A stretch of 39,036 nucleotides of DNA, taken from an uncultured Colwellia sp. (GTDB lineage: Bacteria; Pseudomonadota; Gammaproteobacteria; Enterobacterales; Alteromonadaceae). The translations under genes and the position numbers were made by a program. This document shows, in pieces, positions 9,609 through 18,818 of the stretch. Position 1 is the first letter of the stretch. Every line of letters begins with the position of its first letter. The notes beneath the pieces are model-generated. The model ran no database searches and was not told the origin of the DNA. It saw only the letters and a list, made by a program, of their open reading frames with translations. The DNA lies in contig CAJWZC010000031.1 of assembly GCA_913049915.1 (NCBI GenBank), forward strand, positions 1 through 39,036, written 5' to 3'.

Positions 9609-9665
9609 AAGGCTGTTGAGACTTTTTAAACGTAATTGTTTAATTAATATCAGTAGCCTTTTTTA
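9609..9665 (+). terminator. Probable Rho-independent terminator of fadIJ
   Basis: AAGGCTGTTGA at 9609-9619 pairs with TCAGTAGCCTT at 9650-9660 (11 pairs including two G-U), followed directly by TTTT. The 30-base loop contains a nested stem TTAAAC/GTTTAA. It lies 70 bases after the fadJ stop, between convergent genes. Confidence 0.6.
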
Positions 9666-9682
9666 TCTTTACCCCTTAATTT

Positions 9683-12493
9683 TTAGTACTTTATCGGACT
9701 GTCTTTTACAAAAACTGCCATATCTGTAATTATTTCACCGCTGGGTTTTTGTGCCTGTTCTAGCAGATCACTTTGTGAATATAGAATAAATCGGTCAGGT
9801 TGACAAGAGTTAACTAAGCTGTTGTTAACAAAGGTTTTTACTTTTGATAGTGTTAGATTTAAAACCGCCTCTAGTAAGTTTTCCTTGTGGGCAAACTCTT
9901 CATCTTTATTACAAATAGCGGTCCAAAAACGCTGACTTTTAATACGTAAATTGTGGTCTTTTTCTTGTAATTGACTCGCTAAACCTTGCATTAAATGTTG
10001 CCACTGCTCATCACCAATATCATCGAGAATACTGACACTATTACTAATAAACTCATCCATAGCTTTTACTAAGGTAAAAGCATCACAATGAGGCGACTGA
10101 ATATAAAAAGCGATGCCAGGATAGCTGTTAATAGGTACATAACCGACTCCAACTAAATAGCCATATTGTTTTTCTGTACGCATTTGCTGGAAAAATAATG
10201 GCGATAATATGTGGCTAGTGATCATTGCAAGCGCTAATGAGTTATCATCTTTTTTGTCAAACGTGGTATAGATAACACAAGCATGATCGTGTTCAGGTAA
10301 GCTAATAGGCAATAATAGTGTTCCTTTGCTCGTCATATCGGTTACAGGGCATAACATGGCATACTTTTCATTTACATTACCTTCGAAAGATTTTTCAATG
10401 GTCTTGCATAATTTTTGGGCATGCCCAATCAACCAATTACCATGTACGAGCACTTCTAATGTCACTTGTTGAAATAGTTGCGTAGTAAATTGTTGATATT
10501 GACTAAAAGTTATCTGACTAAGCCCTTGTGCTAATGCTTTACTGCCAGGATTATTAGGTTGCATTACCGAACTAAGGGTAGCGAATAATTGTGAAATAGA
10601 TTTACTTTTTTCATTGTTATGCCAATGTTTAATCAACTGCTTTTTGAACAAATCAAAGTGATCTTCAGTTACTTTATGACTCTTCAACCGTTTTAATAGT
10701 TTGCTTAACAATAAATGTTGGTTTTCACTATAACCTGATAGTTGCATTGTTACGCCACCTTGGTGGGCGTACAAATGATAATGAATGCCTGCTAACTCTG
10801 CTTCGTAATTTTCTTCAATCACGGTATCTGTATATAAATCGACAAATAAACGTGTCATGGCGATATTCGATGTACTGGCGACAATAAAAGGGGAATCAAT
10901 ACCTATATATAAGTAACCTTTGGGAACCTTAAATGTGTGATCTTGTTTATACCAAGCCACCAGTCCATTTTTATTTACTATTTTTTCAGGAATAACTGCT
11001 ATTTCCTGAGTAGATTTTTGACTCTTTTCACTGTTATATATTATTGGCTCTTCAACAATATAAGGATTTTCATCAGGTAAATACAGACCTTGGGTGTGTT
11101 CCTGAACCGTTAGTTCAATATCGCGCCAGTGAACTAATTGTTGTTCAGATATGGGTGTTACATGATAAGGCACTTGGTACCAAAAGCTATTCTTAGAAAA
11201 ACTATTTTTCTGGCTGACATGCATGATTCGCATATTATCTACGTGTAAATAACTGAGTAACTTACTGATATTGTCTATAGACATACCTGACATCACATAA
11301 TCACCAAAAATATAATCTTCTTCAGGGTAATATTGCATATTGATAACTAGTTGACTAACACTGTCGAGTGGTCTCATTTTTTCATGATAAATAAAAGCGA
11401 GGTTACTAATTTTTTGCTTTTCTTGATAATAGTGTTCTGCTATTTTAGTGTTTTTGAGTAGTGCAATATAAGTAAAGACTATATCGACTACCTCATTAAC
11501 ATGTTCTTCACCTAATTCCGTTAAGGCGATACTGATATTAAAATCTTTAAAATTTGATCCATTAATACCTGAACCAGCGGTCAATGCTAAAGCCCATTGA
11601 TATTTTTTCAGTAATGATAAAACACTACCTTCACCTTCATGACCTAATAAATAAGCAAGGATCGACTCGGGCTTATCTAGATAATATTTATCAATACTTT
11701 CCATAGCAAAACTGATAATCAACTGATGATCATTTTTAACCGGACATACATCGATTTTAATTTTTTGATGCATGGGTAAATATAAAGGTTGAGTAACGGC
11801 TGGTAGTGTTGACTCGGCTGACTTAATTGGAGAGAACAGTTGTTCAGCTATACTTTTAAGTTCACCTAAGTCTTGCGGTCCTTCAAGTGCTAAAGTCATA
11901 TACTCTGCGCGATAAAACTGTTGAAAAAAATCTTGTACTTCTTTGCTTATATTTTTACCACATCGGTCAGCTAAGGTATCTAAGTTCCCTACTGAAAATT
12001 GAGAGAAAGGGTGTTTAGGGTTAATGGTATCTTTGTGAACATCATATAAGCGTCTTATATCATCTTTTAATTTTAAGGTGAATTCAGCATCGATATTTTC
12101 ACGCTCTTTAACGACAAAATCATCCGCAAGTAAAGGGGCAATAAAAAACTCACTAAAGCGCTCTAATGCAGACGAAAAGTGTGTTGCGGTAATATCAAAG
12201 AAAAAACAGGTATGTTCTGTGCCAGTCCAGGCATTATGATTACCGCCATGCTGGCTGATAAATTTTTGATATTCACTACCATCAGGGAAGTTTTTTGTTC
12301 CTAAAAATAACATGTGTTCTAAAAAGTGCGCTAAACCTTGTCTATCTCTTGGATCATTAAAGTGACCGACATTAACCGCTAAAGCCGCAGCCGACTTAGC
12401 TGTTTCATCGTTATGGATAAGTAGTACGCGTAAACCATTGTTTAGCGTAATTGCCTGATATTCTTTTAAATCATTGGGACTTTGCTTCAACAT
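9683..12493 (-). CDS. M16 family zinc peptidase (insulinase / protease III-like)
   Basis: The 936-residue protein has the inverted zincin motif H56-F-L-E59-H60 with the third zinc ligand expected at E137 (ENIDAEF), then the usual inactive second half and middle domains of pitrilysin/insulysin proteins. Length matches E. coli protease III (962 residues) minus its signal peptide. Here the N-terminus is polar and no signal peptide is seen, so the enzyme is predicted to be cytoplasmic. Members cut unfolded peptides inside a closed chamber. The ATG has a good ribosome site (TAGGAG, spacing 5). Its promoter region is occupied by the MITE-like element starting only 21 bases upstream. It is convergent with fadJ and has no obvious functional link to it. 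The substrate is unknown. Confidence 0.92.
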   Translation of the reverse strand: MLKQSPNDLKEYQAITLNNGLRVLLIHNDETAKSAAALAVNVGHFNDPRDRQGLAHFLEHMLFLGTKNFPDGSEYQKFISQHGGNHNAWTGTEHTCFFFDITATHFSSALERFSEFFIAPLLADDFVVKERENIDAEFTLKLKDDIRRLYDVHKDTINPKHPFSQFSVGNLDTLADRCGKNISKEVQDFFQQFYRAEYMTLALEGPQDLGELKSIAEQLFSPIKSAESTLPAVTQPLYLPMHQKIKIDVCPVKNDHQLIISFAMESIDKYYLDKPESILAYLLGHEGEGSVLSLLKKYQWALALTAGSGINGSNFKDFNISIALTELGEEHVNEVVDIVFTYIALLKNTKIAEHYYQEKQKISNLAFIYHEKMRPLDSVSQLVINMQYYPEEDYIFGDYVMSGMSIDNISKLLSYLHVDNMRIMHVSQKNSFSKNSFWYQVPYHVTPISEQQLVHWRDIELTVQEHTQGLYLPDENPYIVEEPIIYNSEKSQKSTQEIAVIPEKIVNKNGLVAWYKQDHTFKVPKGYLYIGIDSPFIVASTSNIAMTRLFVDLYTDTVIEENYEAELAGIHYHLYAHQGGVTMQLSGYSENQHLLLSKLLKRLKSHKVTEDHFDLFKKQLIKHWHNNEKSKSISQLFATLSSVMQPNNPGSKALAQGLSQITFSQYQQFTTQLFQQVTLEVLVHGNWLIGHAQKLCKTIEKSFEGNVNEKYAMLCPVTDMTSKGTLLLPISLPEHDHACVIYTTFDKKDDNSLALAMITSHILSPLFFQQMRTEKQYGYLVGVGYVPINSYPGIAFYIQSPHCDAFTLVKAMDEFISNSVSILDDIGDEQWQHLMQGLASQLQEKDHNLRIKSQRFWTAICNKDEEFAHKENLLEAVLNLTLSKVKTFVNNSLVNSCQPDRFILYSQSDLLEQAQKPSGEIITDMAVFVKDSPIKY

Positions 12494-12510
12494 TAAGGCT
12501 CCTAAAACAC

Positions 12511-12519
12511 ATTATACCA
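12511..12519 (-). promoter_or_regulatory. Extended -10 promoter formed at MITE end, driving the M16 gene
   Basis: On the minus strand the sequence reads TGGTATAAT, a consensus extended -10 box. The TGGTAT comes from the end of the terminal inverted repeat and the final AAT from the flanking DNA. It lies 17 bases before the M16 peptidase ATG, which would give a very short leader beginning close to the ribosome site. No good -35 box was seen, as is common for extended -10 promoters. Inference from sequence only. Confidence 0.5.
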
Positions 12520-12790
12520 ACTCTATTAAATTTATTTCTAACTCAGAGCTATATTAGCGAGCTTATAATAAGTAAAATTGGTTAAACAGAGTTCTTCTAT
12601 ATTTCATTAATTTTGTGCTGTTATCAGTTTGCTAATAAGCTTCCTAGGGGCGAGTACCTAATAAAAAGATAAAGGCTTATATGCAGCGTTATTTATTTTG
12701 ATAAGGGAGTAACCATTATCATCAATCAATGCTTTACCTTTTAGCCTTTTAATCCTTGCTGAGTGGAAAATAACTTAATAGAGTTGGTAT
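12514..12790. mobile_element. MITE-like element with 16-bp perfect terminal inverted repeats
   Basis: ATACCAACTCTATTAA at 12514-12529 is the exact reverse complement of 12775-12790. The match continues imperfectly inwards to about 33 bases (both arms reach ACTCAG). The 277-bp element has no coding frame of note and no transposase, so it would be a non-autonomous miniature inverted-repeat element, if mobile. No clear target-site duplication is visible. Reading outwards, both ends carry TTGGTAT, able to donate part of a promoter to neighbouring genes. It fills half of the gap between the M16 gene and sixA. Confidence 0.7.
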
Positions 12791-13041
12791 CTAACAACAA
12801 AGCGTCTGACGAGAATATGGATAGTTTCTGAATTTCACAGGGAGATAAAACAATTCCTAATTACTTATAGGAATAAAAAAAAGCCTATTTATTCTAAACT
12901 GTTGTTACTAATACGAGTTCATTTCTATTACTATAGCCGCAAAAATAATTTAGACTCAATACTTTAGCTAATAAACTTGTAAATAAGCTGAAATTGAAAT
13001 AATCCGCAAACATAATCTATAAGAAGTCGGCGAGAGAATTA
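12791..13041. other. Noncoding region upstream of sixA
   Basis: No gene was seen. The only structure noticed is a small hairpin (ATTCCTA 12853-12859 with TAGGAAT 12868-12874). The sixA promoter is expected here but no convincing boxes were identified. Confidence 0.5.
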
Positions 13042-13587
13042 ATGCAAGTTTATATAATGCGGCATGGCGAAGCGCAAAATTTTGTTGCACAGGGCAGTCG
13101 TGATGATAGCCAAAGAGCGTTAACCGCAGAAGGTAAAACTGAAGCGAAAATGATGGCGAAGTGGTTGCAAAAAATGCAGATTAATCCAGTTCAAGTCTTT
13201 GTTAGCCCTTATATTAGAGCCCAACAAACGTGTGCTATTGCAACTGCGATGATGCAAAGTGCTATTACTACGTTAGATTTTATTACGCCATCAGGCGATG
13301 CTAAACAAGTACATGACTTTATTGATGGTTGGTGCAGTGAGCAACTAGCAGCCTTAGAACTGAAAGCAATAAGTCAGCAAGATACCACTAATCTAGTGTC
13401 AACCAAGCAAGAAGCAAGCTTGCTAATTATTTCTCACATGCCGTTAGTTAGCTATTTAGTGGCGCAATTAACGCAATCGGGTAATGCCCCCATTTTTGCT
13501 ACGGCAGGCATTGCGCATATTGATTATGATATTGAGCGAATGCAAGGAACCTTGCAACGTCTGATTTCACCGATAGAACTATGTTAA
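13042..13587 (+). CDS. sixA: Phosphohistidine phosphatase SixA
   Basis: This small histidine-phosphatase-superfamily protein has the catalytic R7-H8-G9 motif right at the N-terminus (MRHGEA) and a second active-site histidine in IISHMPL. SixA removes phosphate from histidine in phosphotransfer proteins, for example the HPt domain of ArcB or the PTS protein NPr in E. coli. The 181-residue length is a little above that of E. coli SixA (161), mostly from a loop near residues 105-125. The neighbours smrB, prmB and aroC keep a gene association known from E. coli and relatives. It is convergent with smrB, with only 19 bases between the stops. Confidence 0.88.
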   Translation: MQVYIMRHGEAQNFVAQGSRDDSQRALTAEGKTEAKMMAKWLQKMQINPVQVFVSPYIRAQQTCAIATAMMQSAITTLDFITPSGDAKQVHDFIDGWCSEQLAALELKAISQQDTTNLVSTKQEASLLIISHMPLVSYLVAQLTQSGNAPIFATAGIAHIDYDIERMQGTLQRLISPIELC

Positions 13588-13606
13588 TAGCAGTGCAAGG
13601 TATCTA

Positions 13607-14335
13607 TTAATCTCGATTATATTTATCTTTTAATTCGATTAACGCCAAAATAGCGCCATTTCCACCCCATTCTAATGGTGCTTGATGAAATGCCATGACA
13701 TCAGGGTGCTGAACTAACCAATGCGGCACCTTATTCTTTAATATATGTGAGCCTATGCCATGAACAACACATATACATTGGGCGTGTTCCTTTTGGCAAG
13801 CAAAGAGTAAAGCCGCGAGTTCTTTTTTCGCTTGGTGCTGATCTAAACCATGTAAATCAAGAATAAGATCGGGTCGATAATGGCCGCGGCGTAAGTTTTT
13901 AACTTCAAAACTGTCAACATCCTGACGAACATATTTCATCGGGCCTTGCTTATTTAAGTTAGGTTCAAATTCATCAGAAAAATGAAATTGCGCAATAGCC
14001 TTATTTGCCTTGTTATACTCTTGGTCATTTTTTAGGGAAGTGTTAGACTTACAGCCTCTTTTAATTAAGCGAACTGTGTCGATAACCAATGGTTTAACTT
14101 GACCGATAGCATCAGCAAAAAGTTTTTTTTCATCAGGCAATACTGTGTCTAATACCGGGTTAATAGACTCATTAGTTTTTCGTAATGACTCAGCCATTTT
14201 ATTTTTTTGAATCTTGCTTTGCGCGCTCGCTTCAATATTCGCGCGAACTTTGGCTTTAATTGCAGAAAGTTTGGATTTTAGGGCTCTGTTTTTCATCAAT
14301 GCAGTGTAAAACATTTTAGTGCCAATACATAACAA
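13607..14335 (-). CDS. smrB: Ribosome rescue endonuclease SmrB (Smr domain)
   Basis: The C-terminal half matches E. coli SmrB (YfcN). It has [19 protein letters not shown] leading to the Smr domain with D160-LHG163 and the V-HGIG195-SH loop, then [19 protein letters not shown]. SmrB cuts mRNA between collided ribosomes and so helps rescue them. The 242-residue frame is longer than E. coli SmrB (183). Extra N-terminal residues are basic and helical. The true start is uncertain: in-frame ATGs exist at 14335, 14314, 14296 and 14197 and none has a clear ribosome site. It is divergent from prmB, as in E. coli, which supports the assignment. Confidence 0.9.
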   Translation of the reverse strand: MLCIGTKMFYTALMKNRALKSKLSAIKAKVRANIEASAQSKIQKNKMAESLRKTNESINPVLDTVLPDEKKLFADAIGQVKPLVIDTVRLIKRGCKSNTSLKNDQEYNKANKAIAQFHFSDEFEPNLNKQGPMKYVRQDVDSFEVKNLRRGHYRPDLILDLHGLDQHQAKKELAALLFACQKEHAQCICVVHGIGSHILKNKVPHWLVQHPDVMAFHQAPLEWGGNGAILALIELKDKYNRD

Positions 14336-14448
14336 TTAATACTGCTAAGCTACTTATGTAACATACAAATAGAGCTTCACAGTTAAGCTGTATAATTAAA
14401 CTGCAAGTTTATGCAGCAAGATATAAGAATACTTTTGAGGAAGATAAA

Positions 14449-15387
14449 TTGAGTAATACCAATTTCGCAGAGATTACCGAGCAGTTACACACCGTTGCAG
14501 ATTATTGTCGTTATGGCGCTAGTTTGTTCAATCAAGCAGAGCTCTTTTATGGTCATGGAAATGACAATGCTTTAAATGAAGCACTTACCTTAGTGATGTT
14601 TGCTTTATCCTTGCCCGAGGAGATGAGTCAAGACGTTATGACTTGTCGCTTAGTTCAATATGAAAAGCAAAATATTTTAACACTTTTTGAGCAACGTATT
14701 GAAACACAACAACCAGTTGCTTACATTACTAACCTTGCTTATTTTGCGCAATTACCATTTTATGTCGACGATCGTGTTTTAGTGCCTCGTTCACCTATTG
14801 GTGAATTAATTGAAAAACACTTTTCTCCTTACTTCAGTGAGAAAAACCCACCAAAAAGAATTTTAGATTTATGTACCGGTAGTGGCTGTATTGCTATTGC
14901 CTGCGCAAGTTATTTTCCTGAAGCTGAGGTTGATGCCATCGATTTATCTATCGATGCGTTAAATGTTGCAGAAATTAATATTGAAAACCATGGTTTAAAT
15001 GAACAAGTTATTCCAATTCAATCTGATGTTTTCTCTGGGGTTATTGCACAAAAATATGATTTAATTGTCACTAATCCTCCTTATGTTGATCAAGAAGACA
15101 TTGATAGCTTACCGGCGGAATTTACCCATGAACCCAAAATGGGGTTAGGTTGTGGTGAAGATGGTTTAGATATTGTTCGTGTTATCTTGGCTGAGAGTGC
15201 TCTCCACCTCAAGGATGATGGCATACTCATTTGTGAAGTAGGTAATTCACAGTATCATGTTGAAGCGCTCTATCCAGAGGTTGATTTTACCTGGTTAAGT
15301 TTTGAACGCGGTGGACATGGTGTTTTTATGTTAAATAAAGCGCAGTTAGAACAACATACAGAAACGTTTTTAGCTTCACTTAAATAG
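14449..15387 (+). CDS. prmB: 50S ribosomal protein L3 glutamine methyltransferase PrmB (TTG start)
   Basis: PrmB methylates a glutamine of ribosomal protein L3 (Gln150 in E. coli) using S-adenosylmethionine. The 312-residue product is collinear with E. coli PrmB (310). It has an N-terminal helical domain with YGHGNDNALNEA, then VDDRVLVPRSPIGELIE, the SAM motif LDLCTGSGCIAIA (about residue 139) and the catalytic NPPY (about residue 208). The initiation codon is TTG at 14449, supported by GAGGAAG eight bases upstream and by length agreement; no in-frame ATG is near. A TTG start may keep expression low. aroC follows after 132 bases in the same direction. Confidence 0.94.
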   Translation: MSNTNFAEITEQLHTVADYCRYGASLFNQAELFYGHGNDNALNEALTLVMFALSLPEEMSQDVMTCRLVQYEKQNILTLFEQRIETQQPVAYITNLAYFAQLPFYVDDRVLVPRSPIGELIEKHFSPYFSEKNPPKRILDLCTGSGCIAIACASYFPEAEVDAIDLSIDALNVAEINIENHGLNEQVIPIQSDVFSGVIAQKYDLIVTNPPYVDQEDIDSLPAEFTHEPKMGLGCGEDGLDIVRVILAESALHLKDDGILICEVGNSQYHVEALYPEVDFTWLSFERGGHGVFMLNKAQLEQHTETFLASLK

Positions 15388-15452
15388 TAATAATCTCAAG
15401 AAAATAAAAAATTAGTAGCTATCTACAACAGCAGTTTGAAAAATGAACAGTG

Positions 15453-15490
15453 AAAGCTAGGTAGTAAAATAAGCTAGAACTTGTAGCTTT
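15453..15490 (+). other. Possible alternative hairpins upstream of aroC
   Basis: AAGCTAG occurs at 15454 and again at 15471. Both can pair with TAGCTT at 15484-15489, so two mutually exclusive short stems are possible between prmB and aroC. There is no T-run. It may be chance. Confidence 0.2.
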
Positions 15491-15519
15491 AAAAATAAAT
15501 TAATAGGCGGTAATGTTCA

Positions 15520-16641
15520 ATGTCAGGTAATACCTTCGGAAAGTTATTTACAGTCACCTCATTTGGTGAAAGTCATGGTTTAGGATTAGGCGCAATTATC
15601 GATGGTTGCCCACCAGGACTTGAATTGTCTGAAGCAGATTTACAAATTGATCTCGACAGACGTCGCCCTGGTACTTCTCGATATACCACAGCACGAAGAG
15701 AACCAGATGAAGTAAAAATACTCTCTGGTGTATTCGAAGGTAAAACTACCGGTACACCAATTGGCTTAATGATTGAAAATACCGACCAACGTTCAAAAGA
15801 TTATGGCAATATTGCCGACAGTTTCCGTCCAGGTCATGCAGATTATACGTATTGGCAAAAATACGGTTTACGTGACTATCGAGGCGGTGGTCGTTCTTCT
15901 GCTCGTGAAACTGCTATGCGTGTTGCCGCTGGAGCGGTAGCAAAAAAATATTTAGCTGAAAAATTTGGTATGACCATAAAAGCCTGTGTTACCCAAATTG
16001 GTGACATAGTTGCCAGTGGTCCAGATGGAGCACCGTTTGATGTTAATACCATTGATTGGGCTAGCGTAGAAAATAATCTATTCTTCTTCCCTGATGAGAC
16101 TAAAATTGATCAGCTCGGAGAATACCTTCGTGGCATCATTAAAGAAAAAGATTCTATAGGTGCTAAAGTAATGGTTGTAGCAAATAATGTACCGGTTGGA
16201 TTAGGCGAACCTGTCTTTGATCGGTTAGATGCTGATATTGCCCATGGTTTGATGAGTATCAATGCGGTAAAAGGTGTTGAAGTTGGCGATGGTTTTGCCG
16301 TGGTAAATCAAAAAGGCTCAGAGCACAGAGATGAGCTTACTCCAGAAGGTTTTTTAACCAATCATTCTGGTGGTGTTTTAGGTGGAATTTCTTCAGGACA
16401 GCAAATTATTGCTCATTTAGCCCTTAAACCGACATCAAGTATCGGCGTAAGTGGTAAAACGGTTGATTTAACAGGTAAAGCGACTGACATCATCACCAAA
16501 GGCCGTCATGATCCCTGTGTTGGTATTCGTGCTGTACCTATTGCTGAAGCAATGTTGGCGTTGACATTAATGGATCATTTCTTACGTCATCGTGGACAAA
16601 ATGCTGATGTTCAATGCAATACACCACAAATTGAAAGTTAA
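15520..16641 (+). CDS. aroC: Chorismate synthase
   Basis: Chorismate synthase carries out the last shikimate step, converting 5-enolpyruvylshikimate-3-phosphate to chorismate with reduced FMN. Family signatures are plain: [18 protein letters not shown] near residue 15, [20 protein letters not shown], the [12 protein letters not shown] signature near residue 125, [11 protein letters not shown], and [18 protein letters not shown] near the C-terminus. At 373 residues it is slightly longer than the E. coli enzyme (361). AGGCGG provides a ribosome site upstream of the ATG at 15520. An out-of-frame ATG at 15513 was ignored. Transcription probably continues from prmB or starts in the 132-base gap, and stops at the strong hairpin at 16917-16959. 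Confidence 0.97.
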   Translation: MSGNTFGKLFTVTSFGESHGLGLGAIIDGCPPGLELSEADLQIDLDRRRPGTSRYTTARREPDEVKILSGVFEGKTTGTPIGLMIENTDQRSKDYGNIADSFRPGHADYTYWQKYGLRDYRGGGRSSARETAMRVAAGAVAKKYLAEKFGMTIKACVTQIGDIVASGPDGAPFDVNTIDWASVENNLFFFPDETKIDQLGEYLRGIIKEKDSIGAKVMVVANNVPVGLGEPVFDRLDADIAHGLMSINAVKGVEVGDGFAVVNQKGSEHRDELTPEGFLTNHSGGVLGGISSGQQIIAHLALKPTSSIGVSGKTVDLTGKATDIITKGRHDPCVGIRAVPIAEAMLALTLMDHFLRHRGQNADVQCNTPQIES

Positions 16642-16701
16642 ATAACAACAAGCTTATAGCTGTTACCAAACAAAATGTAGGGTCTCAGTCGCAATTATAA
16701 T

Positions 16702-16913
16702 GGTTTTAGGTAAGGTAAATAGTTTAAGTATAGTCATTCTATGGTTTACTTATTTAACGCGATATTAAGTCATTGTAAACCAACGAAGAAGCCCTTGAGT
16801 ACTTTCACTTCATCGTTACTATTACTTATAATGGATCAACTATTATTTTATCACAGCGCCTTGAATTGAAATTTCTCAAGGACTCTGAAACTTGTATCTT
16901 AAATGAGAATAGG
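16702..16913 (+). repeat. Dispersed ~210-bp repeat, copy A
   Basis: This noncoding stretch aligns along nearly its whole length with the reverse complement of 33950-34159. The best block is CACAGCGCCTTG (16851-16862) and its flanks, where 26 of 29 bases agree. A small hairpin around ATAG-TCATT-CTAT (16730-16742) is shared but stronger in copy B. Boundaries are approximate and no terminal inverted repeats or duplications were seen. Confidence 0.7.
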
Positions 16914-16916
16914 TAT

Positions 16917-16959
16917 AGAAACTAGGCTGAATACTTTAGCAATCAGCCTAGTTTCTTTT
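16917..16959 (+). terminator. Rho-independent terminator after aroC
   Basis: GAAACTAGGCTGA (16918-16930) and TCAGCCTAGTTTC (16943-16955) form a perfect 13-bp stem (14 with the flanking A-T) with a 12-base loop, followed by TTTT. It lies 275 bases after the aroC stop, beyond repeat copy A, and just before the MFS gene. Confidence 0.8.
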
Positions 16960-17018
16960 AATTAATCACTGTACTTTTCAATCATCATAAGGCTATACGC
17001 TTGGTATTTTTTAACGTG

Positions 17019-18176
17019 ATGTTTGTTCGGTTATCTTCGAATTACTTCTTCTATTTTGCCTTATTGGGGTTAATATCACCCTATGTAGCCATTTTCCTTG
17101 ATGGACAGGGGTTTAGTTCTCGCCAGGTGGGTGAAATTCTTGCCATAATTACCGCGACAAAAATAATTGCACCAAGCTTATGGGCAACACTTGCTGATAA
17201 AACAGATAAACCGCTCTTTATCATTCGACTCGGGGCATTATTAGCACTGGTTAGTTTTAGCTTACTTTATTGGTTTTCCCTTTATTGGCCTATCACTTTT
17301 TGCTTAGCACTTTTTACTTTATTTTGGACAGCAATCTTACCGCAATTAGAAGTACATACGTTAAAATCGATCAAGCAAAGTAATAAAATCTATGCCCGTA
17401 TTCGCTTATGGGGGAGTTTAGGGTTTATTGTTTTAGCGGTATTAGCCGGTGAAGCTATCAGTGCATTAGGTCATCAAGTATTTATCACATTAGGTGTTAT
17501 TACCTTAGTCTTTTTATTGATCAGTACCTTGTTTTTAACTGCCAGGGAGCCGATAAAATCAGTACAAAAAAATACCAGTATAACCACTCCAATACTTAAT
17601 AAAATTATTGATGGCCGTTTTATTTGTTTTTTTATTGCTGGTTTATTATTACAAGTTAGCTTCGCTCCTTATTACGGATTTTTTGCGCTGTTTTTACGAG
17701 ATCTTCAATATTCAGGACTGACCATTGGCTTAATTATTTCTTTAGGTGTCGTTGCTGAAGTTATTGCCTTTATTTATATGGGAGTATTATTTAAATACTT
17801 CTCTTTAAATATCTTATTAGTTTTTAGTTTAGGCATCACAGCTATACGTTGGTTTTTAATACCGATAGTTACCGACTCAATAGTCTTGCTGGCTATAATA
17901 CAATTAGGTCACGCTGCTAGTTTTGCTATTTATCATAGTGCTAGTATGGCATTTGTTTCTTCGCACTTTACTAAGATGCAACAAAGTCGAGGGCAGGGTA
18001 TTTATTTAGGAGGCGTGTATGGTATTGGTGGCGCTATTGGTGCCTATATTACTGGAATACTCTGGCTAGACGGAGAAGGTGCTAGTAATACTTTTATTAT
18101 GGCTGGTACTAGTGCATTACTTGGAGCTATTATTATGGTTTTTACTAAAAATAAATCAAGTGCTTCGTTTAGCTAA
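17019..18176 (+). CDS. MFS transporter, HcaT-like (phenylpropionate permease family)
   Basis: This hydrophobic protein of about 385 residues shows the 12-helix pattern of the major facilitator superfamily. The N-terminal helix RLSSNYFFYFALLGLISPY, the loop LADKTDKP and the motif YARIRLWGSLGFI resemble E. coli HcaT (3-phenylpropionate permease) and related MFS_1-like proteins. The real substrate is unknown, as most HcaT-like proteins in marine bacteria are uncharacterised. The ATG at 17019 was chosen because family members begin near here. An in-frame TTG at 17001 has AAGG eight bases upstream and could add six residues. It follows the aroC terminator and is probably transcribed alone. Confidence 0.85.
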   Translation: MFVRLSSNYFFYFALLGLISPYVAIFLDGQGFSSRQVGEILAIITATKIIAPSLWATLADKTDKPLFIIRLGALLALVSFSLLYWFSLYWPITFCLALFTLFWTAILPQLEVHTLKSIKQSNKIYARIRLWGSLGFIVLAVLAGEAISALGHQVFITLGVITLVFLLISTLFLTAREPIKSVQKNTSITTPILNKIIDGRFICFFIAGLLLQVSFAPYYGFFALFLRDLQYSGLTIGLIISLGVVAEVIAFIYMGVLFKYFSLNILLVFSLGITAIRWFLIPIVTDSIVLLAIIQLGHAASFAIYHSASMAFVSSHFTKMQQSRGQGIYLGGVYGIGGAIGAYITGILWLDGEGASNTFIMAGTSALLGAIIMVFTKNKSSASFS

Positions 18177-18264
18177 GCTACTTTTCTTTAGAATACTGTA
18201 TAGTAGGTAAAGTACTTGACGTTGCTGAAATTACGTAGATTCAAATAATAAATAAGGTCATCAG

Positions 18265-18666
18265 ATGAAATATAGTTTTGTTAAAAAAATTATCGCTACT
18301 ACCGTGCTTATTTTAGCACTGGTTATTACCGGGCAAGTTACTGCTAAAGATATAAGTCAAAGTCAATTACAAACGATTATGAAAAATGAGCAGCAAGTTA
18401 TAGTGCTCGATGTTAGAACGGTTGAAGAATTCGAACAAGGTCATATCCCTAATGCGGTAAATATTCCACATAAGGAGCTTGAAGCCCGATTAGCCGAATT
18501 ATCTGGCGCTAAAAATACGCAAGTAGTTATCTATTGTCGTTCAGGTAGAAGAGCAGAAGTTGCCAAGCAAGTACTGGTAAAAAATGGTTTTAATCAGTTA
18601 GATCATTTATCAGGTGACTTCAATGAATGGACGAGTAATAACTTACCGATAAGTAAAGCTAAGTAA
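18265..18666 (+). CDS. Exported rhodanese-like sulfurtransferase
   Basis: The 133-residue protein starts with a signal peptide (basic MKYSFVKK, hydrophobic core about residues 9-22, cleavage probably around residues 26-28). A single rhodanese domain follows, with the active-site cysteine in VIYC-RSGRR and the upstream DVRTVEEFEQGHIPNAVNIP. Architecture and the CRSGRR loop resemble periplasmic PspE/GlpE-type enzymes, which move sulfane sulfur from thiosulfate to cyanide or thiols in vitro. The physiological acceptor is unknown. AAGG lies upstream of the ATG, and a strong bidirectional terminator follows. Neighbours give no functional link. Confidence 0.88.
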   Translation: MKYSFVKKIIATTVLILALVITGQVTAKDISQSQLQTIMKNEQQVIVLDVRTVEEFEQGHIPNAVNIPHKELEARLAELSGAKNTQVVIYCRSGRRAEVAKQVLVKNGFNQLDHLSGDFNEWTSNNLPISKAK

Positions 18667-18701
18667 ATACGCGCAGATAATTACACCGCCAAACATTAAA
18701 T

Positions 18702-18744
18702 AAAAAAGCCACGTCATTAATTAGTTTTAATGACGTGGCTTTTT
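18702..18744. terminator. Bidirectional Rho-independent terminator
   Basis: AAAAAGCCACGTCATTAA (18703-18720) is exactly complementary to 18727-18744 with a 6-base loop. With A-rich and T-rich flanks it can stop transcription in both directions, serving the rhodanese gene (plus) and the VOC gene (minus). Confidence 0.9.
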
Positions 18745-18818
18745 CGTTTCAATTAATATCAGCGGTTAAACGTCGAAATGAAGTTATATAAATTGAGTTA
18801 TATAGTTAATTTATATTG

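Noticed and set aside
12853..12874. Hairpin as terminator upstream of sixA
   Set aside because: The stem is only seven AT-rich pairs followed by an A-run on the plus strand, and no gene on the minus strand ends here.
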